Positions 24,020 to 32,096 are shown, counted from the first letter of the stretch. The stretch is DNA of 40,823 nucleotides from Nonomuraea corallina (GCF_027620315.1 NZ_JAPNNL010000046.1:1-40823), one strand, 5' to 3'. Numbers and translations: made by a program. The notes: generated by a model not told the origin, from the letters alone.

Positions 24020-24319
24020 TCAGGCGCGCGGCCGTCCCACCGCCCTCCATCACGGAGAGTGACGACCGATAGCTTTTCTCCGGTCTTCCTGAAAAACCGA
24101 TCCCCCTCCCCCTCGAACGGCACGGGCCATGCTTCCGGGTGCGTGGCCCGTCCGAGCCGCACGTCATCGGAGCGTCAGGTTCCTCCCTCCGCGGCCCAGG
24201 GCCTGACGACCCCGTCTTCCCCGGCGTGATGTGACGGCGGCCGGTTCGACCGGCGGTAGATTCTGGGTCGTATGCGACCCGTGCCGCCGGTCGAACCGCT
24301 TTTCGGAGGAGGATCTTTC
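24020..24319 (+). promoter_or_regulatory. 300-bp gap with a compound hairpin in the MscS leader (24242-24298)
   Basis: CGGTTCGACCGGCGG (24242-24256) pairs perfectly with CCGCCGGTCGAACCG (24284-24298). Its loop holds a second hairpin, GGGTCG-TATG-CGACCC (24265-24280). The left arm can also fold on itself as CCGGT-TCG-ACCGG (24241-24253). The structure ends 6 bp before the MscS ribosome site GGAGGAGGA (24305-24313), so alternative folding could open or close it. The first 220 bp of the gap show no gene or clear repeat; no known riboswitch motif was recognised. Confidence 0.55.
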
Positions 24320-25303
24320 GTGTCTTCGCTGTCCCCGCCATCCCCCGAGCCGACGACGTCCATGGTCCCGGACCTCGATGAGATGAGCACCAAGATGGCG
24401 GAGATCTGCGAAGGGGACGCGCTCCTCTGCTCCGTGCTGGCCGACTGGATGGACAACGCCACCTGGGCCCCGCTCGTGGCGAGCGCGATCACCATCCTGC
24501 TGATCGTGATCCTCGGCTTCCTGGTCCGCAACATCGCCAACCGCCTCATCACGCGGGTCGTCAGCCGCGCCGCGACCCGCCCGGTGGGCCGCTTCCGCAA
24601 GGGCGCGACCACGGCCGGCGTGGACGCCCTGCTGCACGAGCGGCGCAAGCAGCGGGCCGAGACCATGGGGTCGGTGCTCAAGCACGTGGCCACCATCGTC
24701 ATCCTCGGCACGACCGTGCTGACCGTGCTGGACCGGCTGACCATCCCCATCGCGCCGCTGCTCACCAGCGTCGGCATCCTCGGCGTGGCCATCGGCTTCG
24801 GCGCCCAGGAGCTCGTCAAGGACTTCATCGCGGGCATGTTCATGCTGCTGGAGGACCAGTACGGGGTGGGCGACGTGATCGACGCGGGCGCCGCCGTCGG
24901 CACCGTCGAGGCGGTCACCCTGCGCGTCACCCGGCTGCGCGACGAGGACGGCCGGGTCTGGTACGTCCGCAACGGCACCATCACCCGCGTCGGCAACGAG
25001 TCGCAGGGCTGGTCGCGCGCCTACATGGACGTGCCCGTCGCCTACGACAGCGACATCACCACCGTGCGGGTGCTGCTGGAGCACCTCGCCGAGGAGATGT
25101 GGGCCGACACCGAGCTGCGCGAGAAGGCGATCGTGGAGCAGCCGCAGGTGTTCGGCGTGGAGCAGCTCTCCGACAGCCGCCTGGTCTTCCGCGTGTCGGT
25201 CAAGACGCTGCCCGCCAAGCAGGGCGAGGTGGCGCGGGAGCTACGGCTGCGGATCAAGTCCGCGCTCGACTCCGCGGGCATTCCCATGGTCGCCGCCGCA
25301 TAG
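24320..25303 (+). CDS. Mechanosensitive ion channel, MscS family
   Basis: 327 aa. GTG at 24320 is chosen over an upstream ATG (24272) because GGAGGAGGA precedes it and the upstream region folds into the leader hairpin. After a polar start, one helix (LVASAITILLIVILGFLV) and a second (VLKHVATIVILGTTVLTVL) precede the pore helix and beta domain: TSVGILGVAIGFGAQELVKDFIAGMFMLLEDQYGVGDVID is the MscS core, with Gly/Ala spacing for the TM3 packing. GTVEAVTLRVTRLRDEDGRVWYVRNGTI follows. It opens on membrane tension to release solutes. The globin gene follows after 9 bp, so they are probably one transcript. Confidence 0.95.
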   Translation: MSSLSPPSPEPTTSMVPDLDEMSTKMAEICEGDALLCSVLADWMDNATWAPLVASAITILLIVILGFLVRNIANRLITRVVSRAATRPVGRFRKGATTAGVDALLHERRKQRAETMGSVLKHVATIVILGTTVLTVLDRLTIPIAPLLTSVGILGVAIGFGAQELVKDFIAGMFMLLEDQYGVGDVIDAGAAVGTVEAVTLRVTRLRDEDGRVWYVRNGTITRVGNESQGWSRAYMDVPVAYDSDITTVRVLLEHLAEEMWADTELREKAIVEQPQVFGVEQLSDSRLVFRVSVKTLPAKQGEVARELRLRIKSALDSAGIPMVAAA

Positions 25304-25312
25304 GCTGGAGCC

Positions 25313-25693
25313 GTGACTGAAACCTCCTTCTATGAGGCCGTCGGGGGCGAGGAGACGTTCCGCCGGCTCGTGCGCCGTTTCTACGAAGGGGTGGCGGACG
25401 ACCCGCTGCTGCGCCCGATGTACCCCGACGCGGACCTGGAGGGCGCGGAGGAGCGGCTGCGCAAGTTCCTGGTCCAGTACTGGGGCGGCCCCACCACCTA
25501 CAGCCAGGAGCGCGGACACCCCAGGCTGCGGATGCGGCACGTGCCGTTCGTGATCGGTCAGCAGGAGCGCGACGCCTGGCTCAGGCACATGCGCGACGCG
25601 GTCGACGATCTCGGCCTGAGCGAGGAGCAGGAAACCCGGCTCTGGACCTACCTCGTGAACGCCGCCCACAGCCTGGTGAACTCTCCTACATAG
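25313..25693 (+). CDS. glbO: Group II truncated hemoglobin
   Basis: 126 aa, GTG start. It matches actinobacterial TrHb[72 protein letters not shown], and [14 protein letters not shown]. The B10 Tyr (RRFYEG), the proximal His in MRHVPF and the Trp in DAWLRHM are placed as in M. tuberculosis GlbO. It binds O2/NO and is thought to aid respiration or NO and peroxide handling. It is sandwiched between MscS and a GH13 enzyme, with only 5 bp before the latter. Confidence 0.95.
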   Translation: MTETSFYEAVGGEETFRRLVRRFYEGVADDPLLRPMYPDADLEGAEERLRKFLVQYWGGPTTYSQERGHPRLRMRHVPFVIGQQERDAWLRHMRDAVDDLGLSEEQETRLWTYLVNAAHSLVNSPT

Positions 25694-25698
25694 CGGGC

Positions 25699-27216
25699 AT
25701 GACACGCCACATGGATATCCCCTGGTGGCGTGATGCCGTCGTCTACGAGATCTACGTCCGCAGCTTCGCCGACGCCTCAGGAGACGGCGTCGGCGATCTC
25801 TCCGGGGTACGCGAGCGCCTGCCCTACCTCAAGGACCTGGGGGTCGACGCCGTCTGGCTGACCCCCTTCTACCCCTCCCCCATGGCCGACGGCGGTTACG
25901 ACGTGGCCGACTACCGCGACGTCGACCCGCTGTTCGGCACCCTGGCCGACTTCGACGCGCTGGTGGCCGACGCGCACGCCCTCGGGCTGCGGGTGCTGGT
26001 GGACCTCGTGCCCAACCACAGCTCGTCGGAGCACCCGTGGTTCCAGGCCGCGCTGCGCGGCGAGGGCCGCGACCGCTACGTCTTCCGCGACCGGCCCAAC
26101 AACTGGCAGTCCACGTTCAGCGGCCCGGCCTGGACCCAGCTCGACGACGGTTCCTGGTATCTGCACCTGTTCGCCCCCGAACAGCCGGACTTCAACTGGC
26201 GCAATCCCGAGGTCCGCGAGGAGTTCCTCGACATCCTGCGGTTCTGGCTCGACAAGGGGGTGGACGGGTTCCGCATCGACGTGGCGATGGGGCTGTTCAA
26301 GGCGGAGGGGCTGCCGGACGTCGGCGACCAGTCGTTCTCCTCCCGCTCGCCGGTGTGGGGCCAGCCGGAGGTGCACGACGTCTACCGCGACTGGCGGGCG
26401 CTGCTCGACGCCTACCCGGGCGAGCGGATGGCGGTGGGCGAGGTGTGGACCGACACGCTGGAGGACCTGGCGCTGTACGTGCGTCCTGACGAGCTGCACC
26501 AGAGCTTCAACTTCGCCTGGCTGCAGGCTCCCTGGTCGGCCGCGGCGTTCCGCAAGGTGATCGACGACACGACGGCGACGGTCCCGTTCGCGACCTGGGT
26601 GCTGTCCAACCACGATGTGGTACGCCACCGCACCCGTTACGGCACGGCCGACCCCGGCACCGGCATGGCGCGGGCCAAGGCCGCCCTGCTGGCGACACTG
26701 GCCCTGCCGGGGTCGGCATATCTCTACCAAGGGGAGGAACTCGGACTCCCGGAGGTGGAGAATCTTCCCCCGGAGGCGCGGCAGGACCCGGTGTTCAAGC
26801 GCTCGGCGGGCAAGCTGCCCGGCCGTGACGGCTGCCGGGTGCCGATCCCGTGGTCGGCCCGGGGCGACTCGTACGGGTTCTCGCCCGAGGGTGTCAAGCC
26901 GTGGCTGCCGCAGCCGGAGGAGTTCGCCGAGCTGAGCGTGGCCCGGCAGACCGGCGACCCCGGCTCGACCCTGGAGTTCTACCGGAGCGCGCTGGCCTGC
27001 CGGCGGGAGCTGGGGCGGACCGTCCCGTACGAGCTGGAGTGGCTGGAGTCGCCCGAGGACGTGCTGACGTTCGCGCGCGGCTCGCTGGTCTGCGTGCTCA
27101 ACTGCGGGACCGAGGCGGTGCCGCTGCCTCCGCACCGGAGCGTGCTGCTGTCCAGCGGCCCGGTCGGCGGGGCTCTGCCGCCCGACACTGCTGTCTGGCT
27201 GGAGCGCGAGGTCTAG
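25699..27216 (+). CDS. GH13 alpha-glucosidase (oligo-glucosidase type)
   Basis: 505 aa with no signal peptide, so cytoplasmic. The start WWRDAVVYEIYVRSFADASGDGVGDLSG is the GH13 oligo-1,6/alpha-glucosidase entry. Catalytic residues are readable: nucleophile D194 in GFRIDVAMGL, acid/base E248 in VGEVWTD, and transition-state stabiliser D306 in LSNHDVVRH. The region DLVPNHSSSEHPWF is conserved region I. It hydrolyses terminal alpha-glucosidic bonds in short maltodextrins, isomaltose or trehalose-related sugars. The C-terminal beta domain is short (VLNCGTEAVPLP). The 3' end overlaps that of the convergent MFS gene by 4 bp. The narrow specificity cannot be read. Confidence 0.93.
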   Translation: MTRHMDIPWWRDAVVYEIYVRSFADASGDGVGDLSGVRERLPYLKDLGVDAVWLTPFYPSPMADGGYDVADYRDVDPLFGTLADFDALVADAHALGLRVLVDLVPNHSSSEHPWFQAALRGEGRDRYVFRDRPNNWQSTFSGPAWTQLDDGSWYLHLFAPEQPDFNWRNPEVREEFLDILRFWLDKGVDGFRIDVAMGLFKAEGLPDVGDQSFSSRSPVWGQPEVHDVYRDWRALLDAYPGERMAVGEVWTDTLEDLALYVRPDELHQSFNFAWLQAPWSAAAFRKVIDDTTATVPFATWVLSNHDVVRHRTRYGTADPGTGMARAKAALLATLALPGSAYLYQGEELGLPEVENLPPEARQDPVFKRSAGKLPGRDGCRVPIPWSARGDSYGFSPEGVKPWLPQPEEFAELSVARQTGDPGSTLEFYRSALACRRELGRTVPYELEWLESPEDVLTFARGSLVCVLNCGTEAVPLPPHRSVLLSSGPVGGALPPDTAVWLEREV

Positions 27217-28391
27217 GGGGAGCGGGTGGCGCGCTCGTGGCGGACCGGGATGACCGGGATCGAGATCAGCGTGCAGGCCAGCGCCACCGCGAAGGCGACC
27301 CAGTAGCCGGCCTGGGTGATCAGCATCCCGGCCAGGGGCACCACGGCCAGGGCGACCACGTTCTGCGCCGTGTTGTGCGCGCCGAGCACCCGGCCGGCCG
27401 CCGCCGGGCCCGCCAGTTCGCCCGCCGCGAGGTAGGCCAGCCCGTTCCCGGCCACGCTGACCACCGCGGCCAGCGCCAGCATGACCACGCCCAGCCAGGA
27501 TCGCCCGTACGTGCCGAGCACGAGCAGGGCGAGGGCGGCGAGCGTGGTGAGGGTGAGCAGGCGCAGCGGCGCCATCCGCAGCCCGGTCAGGTCGGACCAG
27601 CGGCCCGCCGCGACCCGCGTGACGGCCCCGGCGACGGCCGCTGCCGCGAACAGCCGCCCGGCCGCCACGCCGTCCCACCCGTACACCTCGACCAGGCAGA
27701 CGACCCCGTACGTGCCGACGATGATCTGCGGCACGACGTGCAGCGCGCTCGTGGCGTGCACGCGCCAGAGCGCGGGCTGCCGGTACGGGGAGCCGGCGGG
27801 CGTCCTGGCGGAGCCGCCGGCGTGCGGCGGCTCCGCCAGGAACGCGGCCGCCAGCACGGCGGCCAGCAGGCACACGCCCGAGCAGACCAGCATGACCCCG
27901 GAGATGCCGTACGCCCGCGCCACGGGCGGCAGGGTGAAACCGGCCACGGCGATGCCGAGCGTGTAGGAGATCTGCCGCACCCCCATGGCCACGCCGCGTT
28001 CGGGCGGCTCGAACCAGCGCAGCACGATCCGGCCGCCGCCGACCAGCGCGGCGCAGCCCGCCGCCCCGGCCAGCGCGAGCAGCGCCACCACCGCCCAGGC
28101 CCGCTCGGCGACTGCCGCGGCGGCGAACAGCAGGGCGGCGCTCCCGACGCCGAGGCCGAGCACCAGCCGCTCGCCGTAGCGGTCGGCCAGCGCGCCCCAG
28201 GCGACCAGCGCGAACAGGATGCCGATGCCGGGGGCGTTGGCGATGACCCCGGCCACCGGCAGGGAGACGGCGAAGTGGCGCTGCACGTCGGGGATCACCA
28301 GGGGCAGCCCGGACAGGCCGAGGGTGACGCCGGCGTGCGCGTTGACCCCGAGCGCCAGCATGAACCAGCGCCTGCGGTGCGGGGCGGTCAC
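27213..28391 (-). CDS. MFS transporter
   Basis: 392 aa, GTG start overlapping the thioesterase stop (GTGA). About twelve hydrophobic helices are visible. The loop 2-3 motif is GALADRYGERLVLG, the MFS GxxxDRxGRR signature, and a related AGRWSDLTGLRMAP repeats it in the second half. The N-terminal helix (WFMLALGVNAHAGVTLGLSGLPLVIPDVQRHF) is drug-efflux/NarK-like; family 'CynX/NimT'-type exporters look similar. It is coupled to a hotdog thioesterase, so it may export the freed acid, but no substrate is evident. Tail-to-tail with the glucosidase. Confidence 0.88.
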   Translation of the reverse strand: MTAPHRRRWFMLALGVNAHAGVTLGLSGLPLVIPDVQRHFAVSLPVAGVIANAPGIGILFALVAWGALADRYGERLVLGLGVGSAALLFAAAAVAERAWAVVALLALAGAAGCAALVGGGRIVLRWFEPPERGVAMGVRQISYTLGIAVAGFTLPPVARAYGISGVMLVCSGVCLLAAVLAAAFLAEPPHAGGSARTPAGSPYRQPALWRVHATSALHVVPQIIVGTYGVVCLVEVYGWDGVAAGRLFAAAAVAGAVTRVAAGRWSDLTGLRMAPLRLLTLTTLAALALLVLGTYGRSWLGVVMLALAAVVSVAGNGLAYLAAGELAGPAAAGRVLGAHNTAQNVVALAVVPLAGMLITQAGYWVAFAVALACTLISIPVIPVRHERATRSP

Positions 28392-28804
28392 GCGAAGCGC
28401 TTGAGGTATGCCATCTCGTCCTCGGTGAGCCGGCGCGGCGCCGCCCGCTCGGCGTCGTAGGCCACCATCGTCGACAGGGCCGTGACGTACACCTCGTCGT
28501 CGTCGCGGATCTCGTAGCGCAGGGTGAAACGCACCCGGCCGAGCTCGGTCACCCAGGTCTCGACCCGGACCGGCTCGGCGCGGAAGCCGAGCGGCCGCCG
28601 GTAGTCGATCTCGTGGCGGGCCACGACCAGCCCTTTGAAGGGGGGATCGCCCGCTTTGTAGGGATCGACGTGCAGCATGCCCCAGCGGGCGTCCTCCAGG
28701 TAGTCGAGGAAGCGGACATTGTTCACGTGTCCTTGCGAGTCGATGTCCGCGAATCGCACCATGCGGGGGAAGACGTGCCGTTGCGCCAGGGGATGTTCAA
28801 CCAC
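28388..28804 (-). CDS. Acyl-CoA thioesterase, 4-hydroxybenzoyl-CoA thioesterase type
   Basis: 138 aa hotdog protein. MVRFADIDSQGHVNNVRFLDYLEDARW contains the catalytic Asp (FADIDSQGHVNN), the family signature; HEIDYRRPLGFRAEPVRVETWV and VTALSTMVAYDAE complete the fold. It hydrolyses acyl-CoA, type unknown. GTG at 28804 lacks a clear ribosome site, and the in-frame ATG of MVRFADID is internal. It is the first gene of a coupled pair with the MFS exporter and lies 50-70 bp from a CTAG-N9-CTAG site, hence may share control with the divergent SDR. Confidence 0.88.
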   Translation of the reverse strand: MVEHPLAQRHVFPRMVRFADIDSQGHVNNVRFLDYLEDARWGMLHVDPYKAGDPPFKGLVVARHEIDYRRPLGFRAEPVRVETWVTELGRVRFTLRYEIRDDDEVYVTALSTMVAYDAERAAPRRLTEDEMAYLKRFA

Positions 28805-28853
28805 GAAGGCAACGGTACCGGTTGGCCTTCCGCGGCCTGAGGGGCCCTACCAT

Positions 28854-28874
28854 TTCTAGATTTGGTTACTAGAA
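28854..28874. promoter_or_regulatory. TetR-type operator box A, TTCTAG-N9-CTAGAA
   Basis: Perfect 6-bp arms with a 9-bp spacer, in the gap between the thioesterase and SDR genes. TAGAAT (28870-28875), a plausible -10 for the SDR, overlaps the right arm, so binding would block it. Same architecture as the boxes at 30229, 30276 and 32076. Confidence 0.65.
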
Positions 28875-28914
28875 TTCAGTTCGTCATCCGTAAGGCCGAG
28901 GATCGAGGTGTCGG

Positions 28915-29616
28915 ATGAGCGGGATCGCCGAGGGGCGCGTGGTGGTCGTCACGGGCGCGGCCAGGGGCATCGGCCGGGGGCACGCGCTGGAGTTCGCCCG
29001 CCAGGGCGCCAAGGTGGTGGTCAACGACCTGGGCGCGGAGGTCGACGGGACCGGCTCCTCGGGGGCGGCGGTCATCCGGGTGCACCTGCGCGGCACGTTC
29101 GCCCCGCTGCGCCACGCCGCCGCCTACTGGCGCGAACAGGCCAAGGCCGGCGCGCCCGTCGACGCCCGGGTCATCAACACCACCTCGTCCTCCGGCATCT
29201 ACGGCAACCCCGGCCAGGGGAACTACGGCGCGGCCAAGGCCGGCATCGCGGGCCTGACCGTCATCGCCGCCAGGGAGCTGGAGCGCTACGGCGTCACGGT
29301 CAACGCCATCGCGCCGACCGCGCTGACCCGGATGACCGACGGCCTCATCCCGGGCGACGCCGACGCGGACCCGGGCGACGTGGCCCCGCTCGTGGTCTGG
29401 CTGGGCAGCGCGCAGTCGCGCGGCATCACCGGCCGGGTGTTCAACGTGCGGGCCGGGCGGATCAGCGTGGCCGAGGGCTGGCACGCCGGCCCCGGGGTGG
29501 ACAAGGGCGCCCGATGGGACCCGGCGGAGCTGGGCGAGGTAATCCCCGCGCTGGTCGGCAAGGCCGCGCCGAACGCGCTGACCAACGGCGAGATCCCCGG
29601 GGTCACCGGATCGTGA
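28915..29616 (+). CDS. SDR family oxidoreductase with an internal deletion
   Basis: 233 aa, whereas relatives (HSD17B4-like SDRs) are about 300. The N-terminal cofactor loop VTGAARGIGRGHALEF and strand end VVVNDLGAEVDGTGSS are intact. The text then jumps after about residue 50 to AAVIRVHLRGTFAPLRHAAAYW, which in relatives lies after the NNAG strand. The missing stretch of roughly 65-70 residues includes the second strand-helix unit, the DVAD segment and the NNAG motif. Frame is kept. The catalytic NTTSSSGIYGNPGQGNYGAAKAG (Ser, Tyr-x3-Lys) and the tail NALTNGEIPGVTGS are present. The fold is probably broken, so this may be a recent pseudogene. It overlaps the convergent TetR gene by 14 bp. Confidence 0.85.
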   Translation: MSGIAEGRVVVVTGAARGIGRGHALEFARQGAKVVVNDLGAEVDGTGSSGAAVIRVHLRGTFAPLRHAAAYWREQAKAGAPVDARVINTTSSSGIYGNPGQGNYGAAKAGIAGLTVIAARELERYGVTVNAIAPTALTRMTDGLIPGDADADPGDVAPLVVWLGSAQSRGITGRVFNVRAGRISVAEGWHAGPGVDKGARWDPAELGEVIPALVGKAAPNALTNGEIPGVTGS

Positions 29617-30205
29617 GCGGGTCGAGGCGGCGGATCAGCGTCATCGCCGCCTCGGCCACCTCGCGCGCGTCCTCCTCGGAGTCGCTGGTGGCGACCTCGC
29701 GGGCGGCCTCGCCGATGATGCTGGTCAGCACCGTCACGGTGAACCGGTCGAGCGGGTCGCCGCCGGACCCGAGCAGCACGGCGTTCTGCCGTACCCATTC
29801 GCGGTTGCGCGTGCGGCGGATCAGCTCGAAGCCGGGCGGCCCGTCCCCCTCGATGAACAGCCGGACCAGGTCGCGCCGCTCCCACGCGCCCTCGAGGTAG
29901 GCGCGGGCGCCGGCGATGAGCAGCTCGACGGGGTCGGTGACGCCCTCCTGCTTGGCGCGCGCCACGCTGGCGCTCGCGGCCTGCTCGTGAGCCGCCTGGT
30001 GGTCCTCGTAGAGGGCCAGGAACAGCTCGGTCTTGCCGCCGAAGTGGTGGTAGAGGCTGCCCACGCTGGAGCGGGCGCGGGCGACGACCTCGGAGACGTT
30101 GGCCTCGGCGAAGCCGTGCTCGCCGAACACCTCTCGCGCCGCCTGGAGCATGCTCTTGCGGGTCTGCGCCGTGCGGCTCCACTCCCACGAGGTCTTCCGT
30201 GCCAT
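29603..30205 (-). CDS. TetR-family transcriptional regulator
   Basis: 200 aa. The N-terminal helix-turn-helix is TRKSMLQAAREVFGEHGFAEANVSEVVARARSSVGSLYHHFGGKTELFLALYEDH, textbook TetR. The C-terminal ligand domain (RAYLEGAWERRDLVRLFIEGDGPPGFELIRRTRN) is helical and divergent, as expected. The gene is divergent from the acyl-CoA dehydrogenase with two CTAG-N9-CTAG sites between them, one near its own start. It is the likely repressor of the acyl-CoA genes around it, with an acyl-CoA as the probable inducer; that is inferred from context. 3' end overlaps the SDR. Confidence 0.95.
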   Translation of the reverse strand: MARKTSWEWSRTAQTRKSMLQAAREVFGEHGFAEANVSEVVARARSSVGSLYHHFGGKTELFLALYEDHQAAHEQAASASVARAKQEGVTDPVELLIAGARAYLEGAWERRDLVRLFIEGDGPPGFELIRRTRNREWVRQNAVLLGSGGDPLDRFTVTVLTSIIGEAAREVATSDSEEDAREVAEAAMTLIRRLDPLTIR

Positions 30206-30228
30206 GGAGATATCTTATGGCCGATGGA

Positions 30229-30249
30229 TTCTAGAATCGAATTCTTGAC
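30229..30249. promoter_or_regulatory. TetR-type operator box B1, TTCTAG-N9-CTTGAC
   Basis: One mismatch in the right arm relative to CTAG. The region also holds the perfect palindrome GATTCTAGAATC (30227-30238). The right arm overlaps TTGACA (30245-30250), a consensus -35 for the dehydrogenase. It is 24-44 bp upstream of the TetR start. Confidence 0.6.
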
Positions 30250-30275
30250 ACCCGCCACGCCAGAGCCGAATCTTG

Positions 30276-30296
30276 TCCTAGAGGTTTGTTCTAGGA
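30276..30296. promoter_or_regulatory. TetR-type operator box B2, TCCTAG-N9-CTAGGA
   Basis: Perfect 6-bp arms, 9-bp spacer, centre 47 bp from box B1, ending 12 bp before the acyl-CoA dehydrogenase start. With -35 TTGACA at 30245 the transcription start should fall inside or next to this box. The -10 (GAATCT, 30268-30273) is weak. Confidence 0.65.
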
Positions 30297-30308
30297 AATG
30301 AGGCGGCC

Positions 30309-31463
30309 GTGGACTTCTCGCTCAGCGCCGAGGAACGGCAGATCAGGGACACCGTCCGCGCCTTCGTGGAGCGAGAGGTCATGCCGTTGGAGCCGGACGT
30401 GCTGCGCAACGAACGCGCCGGCCGCCCCGCGCTCGACCCCGACGTCCACCAGGAACTGCGCGACAAGGCACGCAAGACAGGCCTCTGGGGCATCAACACC
30501 CCCGAGGAGTACGGCGGCGCCGCGCTCGGGCCGATCATGTCCGCGATCATCGCCATGGAGCTGGGCCGCACGTTCGTGCCGTTCACCTTCGGCGGCACCG
30601 CCGACAACATCCTGTACGCGGGCACCGAGGAGCAGAAGCGCCGCTACCTGATCCCCACCATCGAGGGCGAGCGCCGCTCCTGCTTCGCCATCACCGAGCC
30701 GGGAGCGGGCTCCGACGCCCGCAACATCCGCGCCAGAGCCGTACGCGACGGCGCCGAATGGGTCATCAACGGGGAGAAGACGTTCATCACCGGCGGCAAC
30801 GAGGCCGACTTCGTCATGGTGTTCGCCGTCACCGAGCCGTACGGGGTCACCTGCTTCCTCGTCGACCGCGAGATGGGCTGGACGTCCGAGCCCATCCCCA
30901 CCATGGGCGAGTGGGGGCCCGCGTCGCTGGTGTTCCAGGACGTCCGGGTGCCGGAGGAGAACATCCTGGGCGAGCCGGGCAAGGGCTTCGACCTGGCCAT
31001 GCAGTGGATCGGTCAGGGCCGCTACATGATCCCCGCCAGGGCCATCGGCTCGGCCGAGCGGATGCTGGGCATGGCCGTCGAGTACGCCAAGATCCGCAAG
31101 TCCATGGGCCAGGCGATCGCCGGGTACCAGGCCATCCAGTGGATGATCGCCGACTCGCAGGTGGAGATCGAGGCGGCCAAGTGGCTCACCCTCTACGCGG
31201 CCTGGCGCGTCCAGGAGGGCATGGACGCCCGGCACGCCGCCTCGATCGCCAAACTGAACGGCGCCGTCATGGCCAACCAGGTCGTCGACCGGGTGCTGCA
31301 GATCCACGGCGGCATGGGCTACACCAAGGAGCTGCCGATCGAGCGGTGGTACCGCGAGCTGCGACTGCTGCGGATCTTCGAGGGCACGGACGAGATCCAG
31401 CGCCGCACGATCGCGCGCAACCTCATCAAGGGCCACGCCCGGCTGGGCACGATCGGGGAATGA
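30309..31463 (+). CDS. Acyl-CoA dehydrogenase
   Basis: 384 aa, GTG start. It begins MDFSLSAEERQIRDTVRAFVEREVMP. FAITEPGAGSDARN is the FAD/acyl-CoA-binding motif, INGEKTFITGGNEADF follows, and QIHGGMGYTKELPIERWYRELRLLRIFEGTDEIQRR ends the protein with the catalytic base E358 (FEGTDEIQ), as in medium-chain enzymes. It oxidises acyl-CoA to trans-2-enoyl-CoA and passes electrons to ETF. Full length, no anomaly. Two operator-like boxes precede it. Chain-length preference cannot be read. Confidence 0.95.
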   Translation: MDFSLSAEERQIRDTVRAFVEREVMPLEPDVLRNERAGRPALDPDVHQELRDKARKTGLWGINTPEEYGGAALGPIMSAIIAMELGRTFVPFTFGGTADNILYAGTEEQKRRYLIPTIEGERRSCFAITEPGAGSDARNIRARAVRDGAEWVINGEKTFITGGNEADFVMVFAVTEPYGVTCFLVDREMGWTSEPIPTMGEWGPASLVFQDVRVPEENILGEPGKGFDLAMQWIGQGRYMIPARAIGSAERMLGMAVEYAKIRKSMGQAIAGYQAIQWMIADSQVEIEAAKWLTLYAAWRVQEGMDARHAASIAKLNGAVMANQVVDRVLQIHGGMGYTKELPIERWYRELRLLRIFEGTDEIQRRTIARNLIKGHARLGTIGE

Positions 31464-31543
31464 CGTCCGCCGCGCCGATGGCCGATCCCGGGCGAGCGGG
31501 TCCGGCCCGCGCGCGGACGCGGGGCCGGGAGGGCTGACCTCGC

Positions 31544-32053
31544 TCAGGGGCTCGGGACGCCGTTGCCGTTTCTGCCGTTCCCGGCCAGCACCTCCTCCAG
31601 CGTCGCCCTCGGCCCGTCCGGGCGGGGGCCGACCTGGGCCAGCTGGATGAGCACCCCGTGCGCCTCCTTGGGGTGCAGGAACACCTCCCGCCATCGAGGT
31701 TCGGAAAGGTTCAGCCCGTGCAGCCGGTAACCACGCTCGGTCAGCCGTGCCACGGCGGCGTCGATGTCGCTCACGTGGAAGTTGAGGTGGTGCACGCCGC
31801 CCCGGCCCCGCGTCAGCTCGAAGAAGCTGTCGAAGAACGTCGACCCGGCCAGCGGCTCCATCAGCTCGATCTTGCTGCCGTTGGCATAGACGAGCTGCAG
31901 GGTCCGGTATCCGGCCGTCCGGTTGTCCCCGCCTCCCCCGAGATGCCGCCCGCGGAGCAGATCGTGGTAGATCGGCAGCAGGTCCCTGATGCGCGGCGCG
32001 GCCACGGCCGTGTGGTCGAAGGCCACCTCGATGCCGTCCAGTTCGAGCTCCAC
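31544..32053 (-). CDS. VOC protein, methylmalonyl-CoA-epimerase-like
   Basis: 169 aa, GTG start with GGAAGGAG 6 bp upstream. The two half-sites resemble methylmalonyl-CoA epimerase: FDHTAVAAPRIRDLLPIYHDLL (His ligand), KIELMEPLAGSTFFDSFFE (Glu ligand), and GGVHHLNFHVSDIDAAVARLTERGY (His ligand). The last strand reads AHGVLIQLAQ, where epimerases usually have Glu, so the metal site may be weaker. It ends with an extra Gly/Asn-rich tail. CTAG-N9-CTAG sits 23-43 bp upstream. Role in branched or odd-chain acyl-CoA catabolism fits the neighbours but is inferred. Confidence 0.8.
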   Translation of the reverse strand: MELELDGIEVAFDHTAVAAPRIRDLLPIYHDLLRGRHLGGGGDNRTAGYRTLQLVYANGSKIELMEPLAGSTFFDSFFELTRGRGGVHHLNFHVSDIDAAVARLTERGYRLHGLNLSEPRWREVFLHPKEAHGVLIQLAQVGPRPDGPRATLEEVLAGNGRNGNGVPSP

Positions 32054-32075
32054 CCGGACTCCTTCCCCTGATGAA

Positions 32076-32096
32076 ATCTAGAATCAGATTCTAGAC
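32076..32096. promoter_or_regulatory. TetR-type operator box C, ATCTAG-N9-CTAGAC
   Basis: Core TCTAGAATC-A-GATTCTAGA (32077-32095) is a perfect palindrome with a single central base. It lies 23-43 bp upstream of the VOC start. Its spacer (AATCAGATT) closely matches that of box B1 (AATCGAATT), the strongest sign that one protein reads all four. Confidence 0.65.

Noticed and set aside
25777..27873. A 698-codon frame antisense to the GH13 gene
   Set aside because: Shadow of the glucosidase and MFS genes; no domain visible.
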